Of a stretch of DNA of 64,000 nucleotides, positions 42,207-53,060 are shown piece after piece. The stretch is from positions 107,614 to 171,613 of the forward strand of contig CAIMFK010000003.1 in the NCBI GenBank assembly GCA_903840315.1. The letters are read 5' to 3'. The translations under genes were made by a program, and so were the position numbers. The stretch's first letter is position 1, and every line of letters starts with the position of its first letter. The notes beneath the pieces are model-generated. The model saw only the letters and a list, made by a program, of their open reading frames with translations, searched no databases and was not told the origin of the DNA. Source of the DNA: an uncultured Candidatus Saccharibacteria bacterium (GTDB lineage: Bacteria; Patescibacteriota; Saccharimonadia; Saccharimonadales; UBA4665).

Positions 42207-44462
42207 ATGAAGAGGGCACATACCGTAGCACGTCACTTATTGCTGACTCATCGAAGACATACTGTTCTTTCTTCAATACTAATATTGATTGCATTTGTGC
42301 TGTTGGCTAATTTTGGCTATATATTTATCACTAACCCCAATCCATTACTATCTAGATCAGGGCTACCCGTCCAGGGTGGAAGCGTATTCATGCATCTTCC
42401 ATTTGCTGCCGGTAATTCTATTGAAGGTAATGACGGTATAACTAAACAGGCATTAGGGGTTCAGACAGCACACCAATTATTAAGTGGAAAATTGCCGTTA
42501 TGGAATTATTACGAGGGGGTAGGGGCTCCGCTACTTGGTGAAACCCAGTCTGCTGCTTTATTCCCATTTACTTTGTTATTGTTATTGCCGAATGGGTTTC
42601 TTATTAATGAAATAGTGCTTGAAATAATAGCTGGTATTGGAATGTACCTTTTCATTAGGATCCTAATGAAAAGATTACAAAACAGGATAGACAACACAAT
42701 TGCTATCACTGCAGGGTGTCTTTTTGCTACTCTCGGAACCTTTATGATGTTGCCCAATGCATGTTTTAATCCGATAGCATTTTTACCATGGTGTATGTTT
42801 TCTGTTACGCTGATATTTTCAGGACATAGAAAAATATTTGATAGCCAGAATATTACAGCAATGTTGATACTTGCCGTAAGCATTGCACTTTCTCTAAATT
42901 CAGGATTTCCTGAAATTGCTTTCATTAATATGCTTCTTGTTTTGGCGTACGTAATAATACTATTTGTAAAATCAGAGCAGAGGGCAATTATTTCTAGACT
43001 ATTAAGTTTATTGATATCTGGCACAGTAGCCTTATTAGCGTCGCTCCCCTGGCTTATAGAGTTCCTAAATTACATTAAGCCGGCCAATGGTTTAACTGGT
43101 CTACATAACACAACAATACTTGGCGGTATCGGTAACACTATTGCATACCCATCATCATTTATACCTAATATAATAGGTTATAATTCCACTAACCCAGTAT
43201 ATGGTTCAATTGGTGGCTTCTTTACGGTTTCATGTATTATTATAGCCCTCTTTGCTCTCTGTAATCCTAACATTAGGTTGTGGCCTAAGTTATTATTTGG
43301 AGGTTGGTTTTTGGTAGGTTGGCTTCGAATTATAGGATTTTCGGCAGTTTCTGTAATTATATCGCATATTCCCATGCTTGGATCGGCAGCTGTATATAGG
43401 TACATACCTGCATCTATGTCTTTAAGCTTAATTGTATTAGTCTGCCTTGGCTTAAATGATATCTCAAAGAATAAAAAAGTGGATCGGCGAACTTTCGTAT
43501 TAGTTACATTTTTCGCAATATTATTTTATGGATTTGTACTTTATAGTGGTCGGCACTATATTAAAACGTTTGCCTTAACAGATGCAAAGCAGGCTATATT
43601 CGCTTTATTATTCCTGCAGTTATCTGTCTTCAGTTGCATAGCGGTACTTTTGGCTATATTTACAAATTGGAATTATAAAAAATATTTTATATGCTTTGTT
43701 CTTATATTAGAAAGTCTTATATGCTTTGGTGTGTGGCAGTTTGGTGCATATACAAAAACGGCATACGCTGATACTAGAAGTGTGCAGTTTCTACAGCGAA
43801 ACATCAAATCTCAGAGATTTGATTCTAATTTGCTTAATCCAAACTATGGCTCCTATTTCAACATCTCTGAAATAAGTATGATGGATCTGCCAATACCGAC
43901 TCTTTGGGGTAACTATATTGCTAAGAATATTACATCGTATATTCCATCAATCGGATATTTATCGAATGATTTCAGCTCGAATAGAATACTACAGGATGAA
44001 CGCCTCGGTGTTAAATATATGCTCGTCAATCCCAACACTATAGACAACAACGTTATAAAACAACGACAACTTAAACTTGTATATAGTGATCAGACATCCC
44101 AAATATTCGAATTGCCGGTATATAGTGCGTATTTTTCAGGCAGTAATTGTTCAATTGCCAAGAATTATAGTTTTGATACGGCCGCCGTAAATTGCTCACA
44201 GCCTTCAAAGATTACACGTCTTGAACTATTCTACCCGGGCTGGCACGTAAAAGTTGATGGAGAATCTGCTAAAATTTCAAGTACTGATAATTTATTTCAA
44301 CAGATTAACATTCCAAAAGGTAAGCATACATTAGAATATAATTATTGGCCGAAATATATGACGATAGCATTGATTTCAGTGACGGTCAGTGGCGTAATTA
44401 TTATTGCCGGTGTTGTATATGTTCTAGTCGTGACAAGGAAAATTAGTAAACCAAATTCGTAG
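42207..44462 (+). CDS. YfhO-like polytopic membrane protein (GT-C type)
   Basis: This 751-residue protein has about 12-13 membrane helices. It starts with a helix at about 20-40, then a long first extracytoplasmic loop with P-L-W-N-Y-Y-E-G-V-G-A-P-L-L-G-E-T (the YfhO/GT-C-like W-N-x3-x-G-x-P pattern). A C-terminal exported beta-rich domain (about 610-720) and a last helix follow. YfhO relatives add glycosyl groups to wall polymers such as lipoteichoic acid. TATAGT at 42190-42195 lies 11 bases before the ATG. Confidence 0.75.
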   Translation: MKRAHTVARHLLLTHRRHTVLSSILILIAFVLLANFGYIFITNPNPLLSRSGLPVQGGSVFMHLPFAAGNSIEGNDGITKQALGVQTAHQLLSGKLPLWNYYEGVGAPLLGETQSAALFPFTLLLLLPNGFLINEIVLEIIAGIGMYLFIRILMKRLQNRIDNTIAITAGCLFATLGTFMMLPNACFNPIAFLPWCMFSVTLIFSGHRKIFDSQNITAMLILAVSIALSLNSGFPEIAFINMLLVLAYVIILFVKSEQRAIISRLLSLLISGTVALLASLPWLIEFLNYIKPANGLTGLHNTTILGGIGNTIAYPSSFIPNIIGYNSTNPVYGSIGGFFTVSCIIIALFALCNPNIRLWPKLLFGGWFLVGWLRIIGFSAVSVIISHIPMLGSAAVYRYIPASMSLSLIVLVCLGLNDISKNKKVDRRTFVLVTFFAILFYGFVLYSGRHYIKTFALTDAKQAIFALLFLQLSVFSCIAVLLAIFTNWNYKKYFICFVLILESLICFGVWQFGAYTKTAYADTRSVQFLQRNIKSQRFDSNLLNPNYGSYFNISEISMMDLPIPTLWGNYIAKNITSYIPSIGYLSNDFSSNRILQDERLGVKYMLVNPNTIDNNVIKQRQLKLVYSDQTSQIFELPVYSAYFSGSNCSIAKNYSFDTAAVNCSQPSKITRLELFYPGWHVKVDGESAKISSTDNLFQQINIPKGKHTLEYNYWPKYMTIALISVTVSGVIIIAGVVYVLVVTRKISKPNS

Positions 44463-44478
44463 AAAAACTTTATCTTTA

Positions 44479-46578
44479 CTACGGTACAAGGAACCAATTT
44501 TGCGCATTTGTACCGTTACTTGTCCAAATATCTACGGGTATTCCTAGATTACCTATTAAACCACCTGATACATCTAATTTGAGTGCGGAGCATGATGACG
44601 TGAAACTGTATGACCCATCTGGATTATTTATGATAGACCATTGCTGTGCGCATGAATTGTTATTGTCATATATGTCAACATGAGCTCCGTTGTTTGTTCC
44701 ACCTCCGACTACATCTAAATATCGACCACTTTGAGGATTTAATAGCGCGTAAGTTCCATTGCCTTGCTGTATGATATGCCATTGCTGTGCTCCGCTACCA
44801 TTGCTGCTAAAGATCTGTAGTGGACTGCCGTCTGTTGTGCCGCCACCTTTTATATCAAGGTCGTTTCCAGCAGGTGTAATTAAACTATATAAGCCGTTAG
44901 GGACGGCTGTAAGCTTGCTGAGATTCCATTTTTGAGCGTTTGTGCCATTGCCTAGCCAAAGATCTATGGACGTTCCATTTATCGAAACATTGCCTCCAGA
45001 AACATCTAGATTAAGACCTGAACATGAAGATATTAGCCCATAAGAGCCATCTGTATTTTTAGATATTGCCCACTGCTGAGCACAGGAGTTATTGCCATCG
45101 TAAATGTCTGTCAATGTTCCTGACACAGTTCCTCCGCCTACTACATCAAGGTATTTTCCGCTTTGTGGGTTGCGTAACTCATACAAACCATTTGTTTGCT
45201 GGAAAAGTTGCCATTGCTGGGCGCCACTGCCATTACTGCTATAGATTTGCATAGAGCTACCATTAGTTGTGCCACCGCCGGTAATATCCATACTAGTACC
45301 AGTTGTGGTCAACAATGAGTAAAAGCCATCTGCAATAGGAGCTTGATTTAATGATTTGAGAGACCATAGCTGAGCTGATGAGAAGTTCTTTGTGTAGATC
45401 TGAATCGGTGTGCCATTTGTAGTTCCGCCACCAAATGCATCAAGCGCAAATCCAGAGCATGCACTAACAAACATATAATTGGATCCAACTGCCTGAATCG
45501 CCCATTCCTGAGCACAGGAGTTGTTGCCATCCCAAATCTGCACTCTAGCGCCTGCAGATGTGCTGGCATTTGTTACATCTAAATATTTGCCTGATGATGT
45601 ATTTTCAATAGTGTAGTAGCCATCAGCGTCACGAGTAAACGTCCATTGTTGCGCGCCACTACCATTACTGTCGTAAAGATCAATATTGGTGCCGTCTGTT
45701 GATGAACCACCTATCACATCCATACTCTTACCCGAACCAGTACCGGTTATATTGTAGTTACCATTTGGAATATAAATTTGACTAGGATATTGAAACCACT
45801 CATACATATATAGTACAAAGTTATAGCTACCTGAATATCCAGTAGTTGCATAAGGTCCAACATATGGCGTATAGCAGTCTAGGGCGGCTGTTGCGGAACT
45901 GAGTAGAGTTACGGTTTGAGCATGACCACCAGGATTTGCAAAAGTTACAGTATTGCCTGGGTATAGGCCAGCAGAATAAAGGCTAGAAGCTTGCCCACAA
46001 AGATATTGAGCATAGTAAGAAGGAGTATATCCCCACCAATTCTGCCCATTCATTAGGTCAATATCAGTTCGGAACTGCCAAGATGCATTATCTACTTGCG
46101 CGAAGAAAGAATTAAAACCACCACCACATGATTCATAACCCATAGCACAATTGATAGCTCCTTGTGTTGGGGAAGGATCTGTGACAAGACTTTGTTCTTT
46201 CTCCATTGTCGCTAAGAGAACTTGTGGGTTAATCCCATACGCTTGGCTGGCATCATATATTATAGTTGCTGCTGATACGGTCTGGCCACAATGAGGATAA
46301 TAGTTGAAGTTTGATGGATAAGGAGCTTCTGGAGTTGTTGGGTTACAATTCTCCACCTCCGAGTAGTTCTTAATACCACTATTCATGTTGTTTAAGAAGT
46401 TCTGGATTGTACTTGCTGCCATTGTGTTGGAATTCGTAAATGTACTATCATCTATCAACAGAGATGGGTTATATGGTACGTCTGCACTTGCATGACCGCC
46501 CATAACAATAAATATAAATGCTATGATAGATAGGCTCGGCATGCCTATTTTGATTACATATTTTTGTATGACACTCAT
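44479..46578 (-). CDS. Secreted protein with three ricin-type beta-trefoil lectin domains
   Basis: A signal peptide (about 1-33) is followed by an N-terminal domain (about 35-270) with Y-G-I-N-P-Q-V-L-L-A-T-M-E-K-E-Q-S, reminiscent of lysozyme/transglycosylase-like domains, and several cysteines. Three tandem trefoils of about 140 residues each cover about 273-699. Each has three Q-x-W subdomains (such as A-Q-Q-W, A-Q-E-W) and the Y-L-D-V-x-G-G and Y-D-x-N-N-S-C-A-Q-Q-W blocks. Ricin domains bind carbohydrates. The natural inference is adhesion to a host or own-surface glycan with possible wall-degrading activity. The next gene upstream is an anchored Ig-like protein, one base away. Confidence 0.88.
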   Translation of the reverse strand: MSVIQKYVIKIGMPSLSIIAFIFIVMGGHASADVPYNPSLLIDDSTFTNSNTMAASTIQNFLNNMNSGIKNYSEVENCNPTTPEAPYPSNFNYYPHCGQTVSAATIIYDASQAYGINPQVLLATMEKEQSLVTDPSPTQGAINCAMGYESCGGGFNSFFAQVDNASWQFRTDIDLMNGQNWWGYTPSYYAQYLCGQASSLYSAGLYPGNTVTFANPGGHAQTVTLLSSATAALDCYTPYVGPYATTGYSGSYNFVLYMYEWFQYPSQIYIPNGNYNITGTGSGKSMDVIGGSSTDGTNIDLYDSNGSGAQQWTFTRDADGYYTIENTSSGKYLDVTNASTSAGARVQIWDGNNSCAQEWAIQAVGSNYMFVSACSGFALDAFGGGTTNGTPIQIYTKNFSSAQLWSLKSLNQAPIADGFYSLLTTTGTSMDITGGGTTNGSSMQIYSSNGSGAQQWQLFQQTNGLYELRNPQSGKYLDVVGGGTVSGTLTDIYDGNNSCAQQWAISKNTDGSYGLISSCSGLNLDVSGGNVSINGTSIDLWLGNGTNAQKWNLSKLTAVPNGLYSLITPAGNDLDIKGGGTTDGSPLQIFSSNGSGAQQWHIIQQGNGTYALLNPQSGRYLDVVGGGTNNGAHVDIYDNNNSCAQQWSIINNPDGSYSFTSSCSALKLDVSGGLIGNLGIPVDIWTSNGTNAQNWFLVP

Positions 46579-47151
46579 TTAGAAATTTATTCCTATCTGG
46601 ATCTCATCAAGCTCAACACCTCTATCATTTGAGGTAAATACATCTAACTGTCCCTTGTTAGATTTCGGCGTAAAGTAAAGTATGCCTGAAAACTTACCAT
46701 TAACTACATTTAAAGTACCTAGAGTCAATACCCCAGTACTATTATCACTCAATCTGTAATTTACCGTTGTTGCGGCTTTTGTGGAGCCTACGATCTCAGT
46801 GCCATTTGTAATTGTAGTACCTGCAGTTGGTTGTTCTAACGTAATATTGCCCGACACAGATGTTGTCCACTCATTTTGAGGAGTATTAGCCGCAGCTTTT
46901 CCGTTAGTGTCTGATGATTCACTATGCTGCAAACTGGTCCCGTTTGGTGACTTATCTGGCTCAGGGGTATTTTCGCTATTAGAGCTGTTACTCGAAGGAG
47001 TCTTTACTATACCAACTTGTTTTATTACATTTCTAGTGGAAACACTATTTGTTGAAGCTTTTTTATCATTTTCATGCCAAGTTACATATCCCAATACCAA
47101 TAAAACGAGTAAAAAAATCGAGATTATTATAAGAATAGGCTTTTTACGCAT
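46579..47151 (-). CDS. Membrane-anchored protein with Gmad2-like Ig domain
   Basis: The 190-residue protein has one N-terminal anchor (about 6-24), a Ser/Asn/Thr/Pro-rich linker (about 28-95) and a C-terminal beta-sandwich (about 100-190). Its pattern is I-T-L-E-Q-P-T-A-G-T-T-I, G-S-T-K-A-A-T-T-V-N-Y-R, F-T-P-K-S-N-K-G-Q, as in Gmad2 spore-associated Ig-like domains. Its function is unknown. It lies one base upstream of the ricin-lectin gene and is probably expressed with it. Confidence 0.72.
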   Translation of the reverse strand: MRKKPILIIISIFLLVLLVLGYVTWHENDKKASTNSVSTRNVIKQVGIVKTPSSNSSNSENTPEPDKSPNGTSLQHSESSDTNGKAAANTPQNEWTTSVSGNITLEQPTAGTTITNGTEIVGSTKAATTVNYRLSDNSTGVLTLGTLNVVNGKFSGILYFTPKSNKGQLDVFTSNDRGVELDEIQIGINF

Positions 47152-47229
47152 GAAGTATATTATACAAATTTTTAGGTATTTTTCATAGGCATAGCTGATG
47201 TTATATCCTGTGTCCGCAAACTATAGAAG

Positions 47230-47258
47230 CCAACCCATAATTAATTATGTTGGTTTTT
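47230..47258 (+). terminator. AT-rich hairpin followed by a T run
   Basis: CCAA and CATAATT pair with AATTATG and TTGG (47230-47253) around a two-base bulge, followed by TTTTT. It lies in the 108-base gap after the GT2 gene at 47260-47994. The T run is on the plus strand, opposite to the flanking genes, so its use is unclear. Confidence 0.35.
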
Positions 47259-47259
47259 G

Positions 47260-47991
47260 TTATCTCTTTAAGACATTAAAGTATATAATTTCCCAGATTG
47301 CTTTAATCCCGTCTCTAGATCCAATTTTTTTCCCTTCACTTTTTGTCCTCCCATAGTAAGATATGCTGGTTTCACATATACGTAGATTATCTTTTTCTTT
47401 AGCTACTTTAGCCACTATTTCTGGATTAAACCCGAACCTATCAGATTTTAGAGTTGATGATTTCCCTCTAATCCAATCACCATTAAACATAATGTAACAA
47501 GTATGAATATCGCTTACATATAAACCACTTAATAGTGCAGAAAGTCTCGACATAAACTTATTTGCCATCGTATTTGCTAGATACACTACTCTTCTGGGTG
47601 CGCCACCAGAAAACCGAGAACCAAAAACAATATCTGCCCTATCTTCTTTAAATATATTTAATAACTTTTTATAGTCTCTTGGATCGTACTCTCTGTCAGC
47701 GTCTTGAACTATAACCACATCACCTTTAGACTCTGCAAAACCTCTCTTTAGGGCTGCGCCTTTGCCCATATTTTTTGGCTGTGAAAATCCTTTTACCTCT
47801 TTATGTTTCTTTTCCAAATTTCTAATAATTGATTCCGAATTATCTTTAGAGTAGTCATTGACAATAATTATTTCTTTTTTTGTATCGCCTATATCAACAG
47901 CAATAACCTCTTCAACGATAAGGTCAAGAGTGTTTTCTTCGTTATAACATGGTATAATTACTGAGAGTAATCGAATAGGTTTTATGTCCAT
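47260..47991 (-). CDS. GT2 family glycosyltransferase (polyprenol-phosphate type)
   Basis: About 243 residues of a dolichyl-phosphate-mannose-synthase-like GT-A domain: V-I-I-P-C-Y-N-E-E-N-T-L, V-N-D-Y-S-K-D, Q-D-A-D-R-E-Y-D-P and F-G-S-R-F-S-G-G. It lacks C-terminal membrane helices, unlike the enzyme at 7072. The start is ATG at 47991; the open frame extends one TTG codon further. The 5' end overlaps that of the divergent GtrA gene. A GtrA/GtrB-type pair would make a lipid-linked sugar and flip it across the membrane. Confidence 0.87.
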   Translation of the reverse strand: MDIKPIRLLSVIIPCYNEENTLDLIVEEVIAVDIGDTKKEIIIVNDYSKDNSESIIRNLEKKHKEVKGFSQPKNMGKGAALKRGFAESKGDVVIVQDADREYDPRDYKKLLNIFKEDRADIVFGSRFSGGAPRRVVYLANTMANKFMSRLSALLSGLYVSDIHTCYIMFNGDWIRGKSSTLKSDRFGFNPEIVAKVAKEKDNLRICETSISYYGRTKSEGKKIGSRDGIKAIWEIIYFNVLKR

Positions 47992-48436
47992 CAAGCCACA
48001 TCCTTTGTTAGTTAACAGCTATTATAAACTTATTTCCATTGATAAGATACGTTTTATTATCATTGGTGGTATTGGTTTTGTCGTTAACTACTTAATGCTC
48101 GCTTTATTTTACGATATTCTCAGCACCCCAATACTTATTGCACAAATATTTGGCGCCGAAACCGCATTACTAGCAACTTTTTTCGGTAACAACTACTGGG
48201 CATTTAAAGGACGTCATCGACATACTTTTTGGAACAAGTTTATTAAATTTCATGCAAGCGCTCTTGGGGGCTTACTTATCAATAGCTTCCTTGTTGTTGT
48301 TCTAGTAAAATACGGACATTTGTATTATGGGCTAGCTCTTGTGATTGGATCTGCCGCGGGCCTAGTTTGGAACTATACTCTTTATAAGAAATTTGTTTTT
48401 AAGTCTTACACCAAGAGCGGTGACTCAATTAATTAA
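47984..48436 (+). CDS. GtrA family membrane protein
   Basis: The 150-residue protein has four membrane helices and the GtrA features [25 protein letters not shown] and [12 protein letters not shown]. GtrA proteins probably flip polyprenyl-phosphate sugars. The first codons overlap those of the divergent GT2 gene (47984-47991), so neither gene can have an ordinary upstream ribosome binding site without lying in the other's coding region. Its stop overlaps rfbA by eight bases. Confidence 0.87.
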   Translation: MSIKPHPLLVNSYYKLISIDKIRFIIIGGIGFVVNYLMLALFYDILSTPILIAQIFGAETALLATFFGNNYWAFKGRHRHTFWNKFIKFHASALGGLLINSFLVVVLVKYGHLYYGLALVIGSAAGLVWNYTLYKKFVFKSYTKSGDSIN

Positions 48437-49289
48437 GGATACCCAGTAGGTATTGTCCATACCCAGATTTAATAAGTGGGTCCGCTATACTACGAACTTG
48501 GCTAGAATCTATAAACCCTTGGCCAAATGCCGCCTCTTCTATACAACCAATCTTTATTCCTGTTCGTTTTTCAATTACTCTTATATATTCAGTAGCGTCA
48601 TTCATAGATTCAAACGTGCCCGTATCTAGCCACGCAGAACCACGGTCCATGGTCTGGACTTTAAGCTTACCCAATTGAAGATATTCTTCATTAACAGTGG
48701 TTATTTCTAGTTCGCCTCGATCACTCGGCTTAATATTTTTAGCTATCTGCACTACATCGTTATCATAAAAATATAGCCCAACAACTGCGAAATTTGATTT
48801 TGGTTGTTCTGGTTTCTCTTCAATTGATACGGCATGGTTATTATTGTCAAACTCAACGACTCCATATCTTTCAGGGTCAGAAACTTGGTATGCAAACACA
48901 ATGCCACCATCAGGATCAGAACATTCCATTAGGCTTTTACCAAAATATTCACCGTAAAATATGTTGTCACCTAAAATTAGAGCTACTTTATCATTGCCGA
49001 TAAATTCTTCACCGATTATAAACGCTTGAGCAAGACCATCGGGGCTTGGTTGGACGGCATAACTTAGGCTAATACCAAGCTCGGAACCATCTCCCAGTAG
49101 TCTTTCAAACTGCGCCTTATCATCTGGCGTGGTTATTATTAAGATCTCTCTTATGCCGGCCTGTATAAGCGTGCTAAGAGGATAGTAGATCATCGGTTTG
49201 TCGTAAATGGGCATTAACTGCTTTGAGATTCCTTTAGTAATTGGGTAAAGTCTTGTTCCTGAACCTCCGGCTAAAATAATTCCTTTCAT
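48429..49289 (-). CDS. rfbA: Glucose-1-phosphate thymidylyltransferase
   Basis: The 286 residues are full length for RmlA. They include [14 protein letters not shown] (nucleotide site, about 6), [29 protein letters not shown] and A-W-L-D-T-G-T. The reaction joins dTTP and glucose-1-phosphate to dTDP-glucose, the first step to dTDP-rhamnose. It is the last gene of an operon with rfbB-C-D; its start abuts the rfbD stop. Confidence 0.96.
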   Translation of the reverse strand: MKGIILAGGSGTRLYPITKGISKQLMPIYDKPMIYYPLSTLIQAGIREILIITTPDDKAQFERLLGDGSELGISLSYAVQPSPDGLAQAFIIGEEFIGNDKVALILGDNIFYGEYFGKSLMECSDPDGGIVFAYQVSDPERYGVVEFDNNNHAVSIEEKPEQPKSNFAVVGLYFYDNDVVQIAKNIKPSDRGELEITTVNEEYLQLGKLKVQTMDRGSAWLDTGTFESMNDATEYIRVIEKRTGIKIGCIEEAAFGQGFIDSSQVRSIADPLIKSGYGQYLLGILN

Positions 49290-50140
49290 TATGAAATCTC
49301 CTTTTCTACATATTTCTTAAGCTCTTTATTCCAATCTCTAGATACGAATCCAGTTCCATGTATTTTATCTAGATTCAAAACGCTATTTAGGGGCCTAGGT
49401 GCAATGCCATTCTTATTTTTATAGTACTCTTCGGTGGTGATATCAGTAACGTTATTCTCAGTACTCATAATTTTAAATATTGTCCGGGTAATATCAGCCC
49501 AACTAACTTTTGAACCATCATTTGTTAGATTATATGTCCCATATGGAGCCTTATTAACAAGCAAATGATCAATTGCCCGAACAAGCTCGCTGGTGAAGGT
49601 TAGCTTTCCGATTTGATCCGAAACTACAGTCGGATTGATTCCTTTAGCTCCGAGATTCATCATAGTTTTAACGAAGTTATTGCCCTCACCAATTACCCAT
49701 GAGGTTCTTAATATATAGCTCTTTTCAATTTGAGAGACCAATATATCGCCAGCTGCTTTACTTGCTCCATATACACTTAGTGGACTATAAGGCTCATTTT
49801 CATCATGAATTTCAAGCGTTCCGTCAAAAACATAATCCGTAGAAATATGAACTAGGATGAGATTATTCTCGATTGCAATTTTTGACAGATTTGCAGGTCC
49901 AATTGCATTTATTTTCCAGGCGCCAACTCTTCCGTCTTTTGTTTCGGCACCATCAACGTTTGTAAAGGCTGCTGCATTTATAATTATTCTGAATTTGGAC
50001 CAGTCAAATGAATTTAACTGTTTTAAATCTGTAATGTCCAGCTCATTATAGTCGACTGCCGTTGCATTAGGATATTTTTCCTTCAGGGCTGTGCCAAGCT
50101 GACCATTTGACCCTATTATAATAATTTCTTCTTCCTTCAT
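49289..50140 (-). CDS. rfbD: dTDP-4-dehydrorhamnose reductase
   Basis: The 283-residue short-chain-dehydrogenase-like protein has the NAD(P) motif G-S-N-G-Q-L-G (about 10), [17 protein letters not shown] and the catalytic Y-G-A-S-K. This is the order of RmlD, which makes dTDP-L-rhamnose in the last step. One-base overlaps on both sides with rfbC and rfbA indicate tight coupling. Confidence 0.95.
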   Translation of the reverse strand: MKEEEIIIIGSNGQLGTALKEKYPNATAVDYNELDITDLKQLNSFDWSKFRIIINAAAFTNVDGAETKDGRVGAWKINAIGPANLSKIAIENNLILVHISTDYVFDGTLEIHDENEPYSPLSVYGASKAAGDILVSQIEKSYILRTSWVIGEGNNFVKTMMNLGAKGINPTVVSDQIGKLTFTSELVRAIDHLLVNKAPYGTYNLTNDGSKVSWADITRTIFKIMSTENNVTDITTEEYYKNKNGIAPRPLNSVLNLDKIHGTGFVSRDWNKELKKYVEKEIS

Positions 50141-50690
50141 TAAAACTCCATAGGTGAAATATCTTTTAGTAACGGATTGTTTCTATCTTTATCGGAAACA
50201 ATTGAATCTTTCTCTGAAATAGGCCACTGAATATTTAATTCTGGATCAAATAAGTTGACTGATCCATATTGAGCCGACTCTGACCAATGATCATTTACTA
50301 GGTATGTGTAGTTAACATTTTCTTCAAGAGTTTGGTAGCTATTGGCAACTCCACGGGGAACAAAGACGGCTTTTTCTGGAGTGAGTTCCATTGTTAATAC
50401 TCGACCAAAACTGGGTCCTTTTCTTATGTCAACCCATGCGCAAAAAACCTTACCATTAGCAATAGAAATATATTTCTCCCAGGGCTCTGCGTGTAATCCT
50501 CTTAACGCACCTTTTTCTTTATTGAATGAAAAATTATTTTGAACGATTTCGAATGATGGTAGTCCGAGTGCTTCTAATTTTTCTTTCTGATAATTTTCTT
50601 TAAACCAACCTCTGTTGTCGGAATGAAGAACTAGGTCAATCTCATAAAACCCTGGAATAACCGTTTCCTTAACACTCAAAGGAGTATGCA

Positions 50691-50691
<1 letters not shown>
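50140..50691 (-). CDS. rfbC: dTDP-4-dehydrorhamnose 3,5-epimerase-like protein
   Basis: The 183 residues form an RmlC cupin: D-N-R-G-W-F, G-A-L-R-G-L-H (with the expected catalytic His), E-K-Y-I-S-I (Lys in place), F-V-P-R-G-V-A-N and Y-L-V-N-D-H-W. Two deviations stand out. The usual L-H-x-Q becomes L-H-A-E, and A-H-G-F becomes A-N-S-Y. The variant is found within an operon for the whole pathway, so I still assign the epimerase, with a possible shift in substrate. Confidence 0.88.
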
Positions 50692-51707
<1,016 letters not shown>

Positions 51708-53051
51708 CTAAATATTTTTATTAATAATTAAATTTACCTTATCTACAAATTTGTTTAATAACTCTTTTTTATTTGCTTCAGCGTTTAAGCGTATTAAGGG
51801 TTCGGTATTAGAAGGTCTAACGTTTAGCCAACCACCATCAAAGTTTACGGTTAGTCCATCAAGATCATTTTGAGGAAATTCCTTGAATTCATCTGTGATC
51901 TTAGAAATAATGTTGGATTTATCTTCTATCTCAAAGTTGGTTTCTTGAATGCTGCAGTATGCCTTTCTAAATGGTTCTACTAGTTTTGAAAGAGGCATTT
52001 TGCTACTAGATAATATATAGAGTCCAATAATTGCTGCTATCAAGCCGCTGTCTGCCATGAAGTTATCTTTAAAGTAGTAGTGACCGCTATGTTCTCCTGC
52101 GAAAATTGCTCCATATTTTCTCATATCAGACTTAATAAAAGAATGGCCAACTCTAGTTCTAAATGCTTTTCCTCCGTTCTTTTCTATAGTATCTTTAGCG
52201 GCAAGACCACATATTGCGTTATAAAGTATGGTAGAGCCTGGGCTCTTCTTAAGGAAATATTTAGATAATAGGGCTGTCATTACGGTACCACTTAGGGCTT
52301 CACCTTTTTCATCAATTAAAACAGCTCTGTCTCCATCCCCATCAAATGCAATTCCTGCGTCAAGTGACATATCTTTTATCTTCTTTTTTATGTCGATAAT
52401 GTTTTTTTCTTCTAATGGGTTGGCGATGTGATTCGGAAAAGTACCATCCAGTTCAAAATACATTTCTTCAACCTCAAAGGGTAGATATGGCTCTATTTCG
52501 GGGAATATTTTTCCTGCCATTCCATTGCCGGCATCGACAGCAATCTTCAATGGCCTTAATGAACTGCTATCTATGAAATTAAGCACATGTTCTACCCAAG
52601 ATTCACTTACATCTTTCTGACTAACTGTTCCGGTTTTTGATGAAGTCTTAAACGAACCACTAATTACTGCATCCCTTATGTCAAATAGTCCAGATTCTTC
52701 ACCAATAGGCCTGGCTTCTTCTCGGCAGAGCTTAATTCCGTTATATTCACCTGGATTGTGGCTAGCCGTAATCATAGCACCTCCAGCTAGTTTAAGGCTG
52801 CCGGTTGCGAAGTAAATCATATCGCTTGTTACTTCTCCAATATCTATAACGTCACGGCCCTGAGCGACTAAACCCTTTATTAAATTATCTGCTAGATTTT
52901 TTGAGTCGGGTCTCATATCTCGCCCAACAGCAACTTTTCCATTGTTAGGTAAAAAGTCAGCAAATGCTTTTCCAATTTTTTCTAATACCTCATCACTCAA
53001 TTCGGATCCAACTTTGCCCCTTATGTCATAAGCTTTAAATATATTTTCCAT
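51708..53051 (-). CDS. manB: Phosphomannomutase / phosphoglucomutase
   Basis: The 447-residue alpha-D-phosphohexomutase has the phospho-serine motif T-A-S-H-N-P (about 97), the metal motif D-G-D-G-D-R (about 238), G-E-H-S-G-H-Y (about 318) and the phosphate-binding R-P-S-N-T-E-P (about 412). The enzyme can supply glucose-1-phosphate for rfbA or mannose-1-phosphate for a GDP-mannose path; no GDP-mannose gene is in view. Its operon placement favours the former role. Confidence 0.93.
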   Translation of the reverse strand: MENIFKAYDIRGKVGSELSDEVLEKIGKAFADFLPNNGKVAVGRDMRPDSKNLADNLIKGLVAQGRDVIDIGEVTSDMIYFATGSLKLAGGAMITASHNPGEYNGIKLCREEARPIGEESGLFDIRDAVISGSFKTSSKTGTVSQKDVSESWVEHVLNFIDSSSLRPLKIAVDAGNGMAGKIFPEIEPYLPFEVEEMYFELDGTFPNHIANPLEEKNIIDIKKKIKDMSLDAGIAFDGDGDRAVLIDEKGEALSGTVMTALLSKYFLKKSPGSTILYNAICGLAAKDTIEKNGGKAFRTRVGHSFIKSDMRKYGAIFAGEHSGHYYFKDNFMADSGLIAAIIGLYILSSSKMPLSKLVEPFRKAYCSIQETNFEIEDKSNIISKITDEFKEFPQNDLDGLTVNFDGGWLNVRPSNTEPLIRLNAEANKKELLNKFVDKVNLIINKNI

Positions 53052-53060
53052 TCTAACCTC

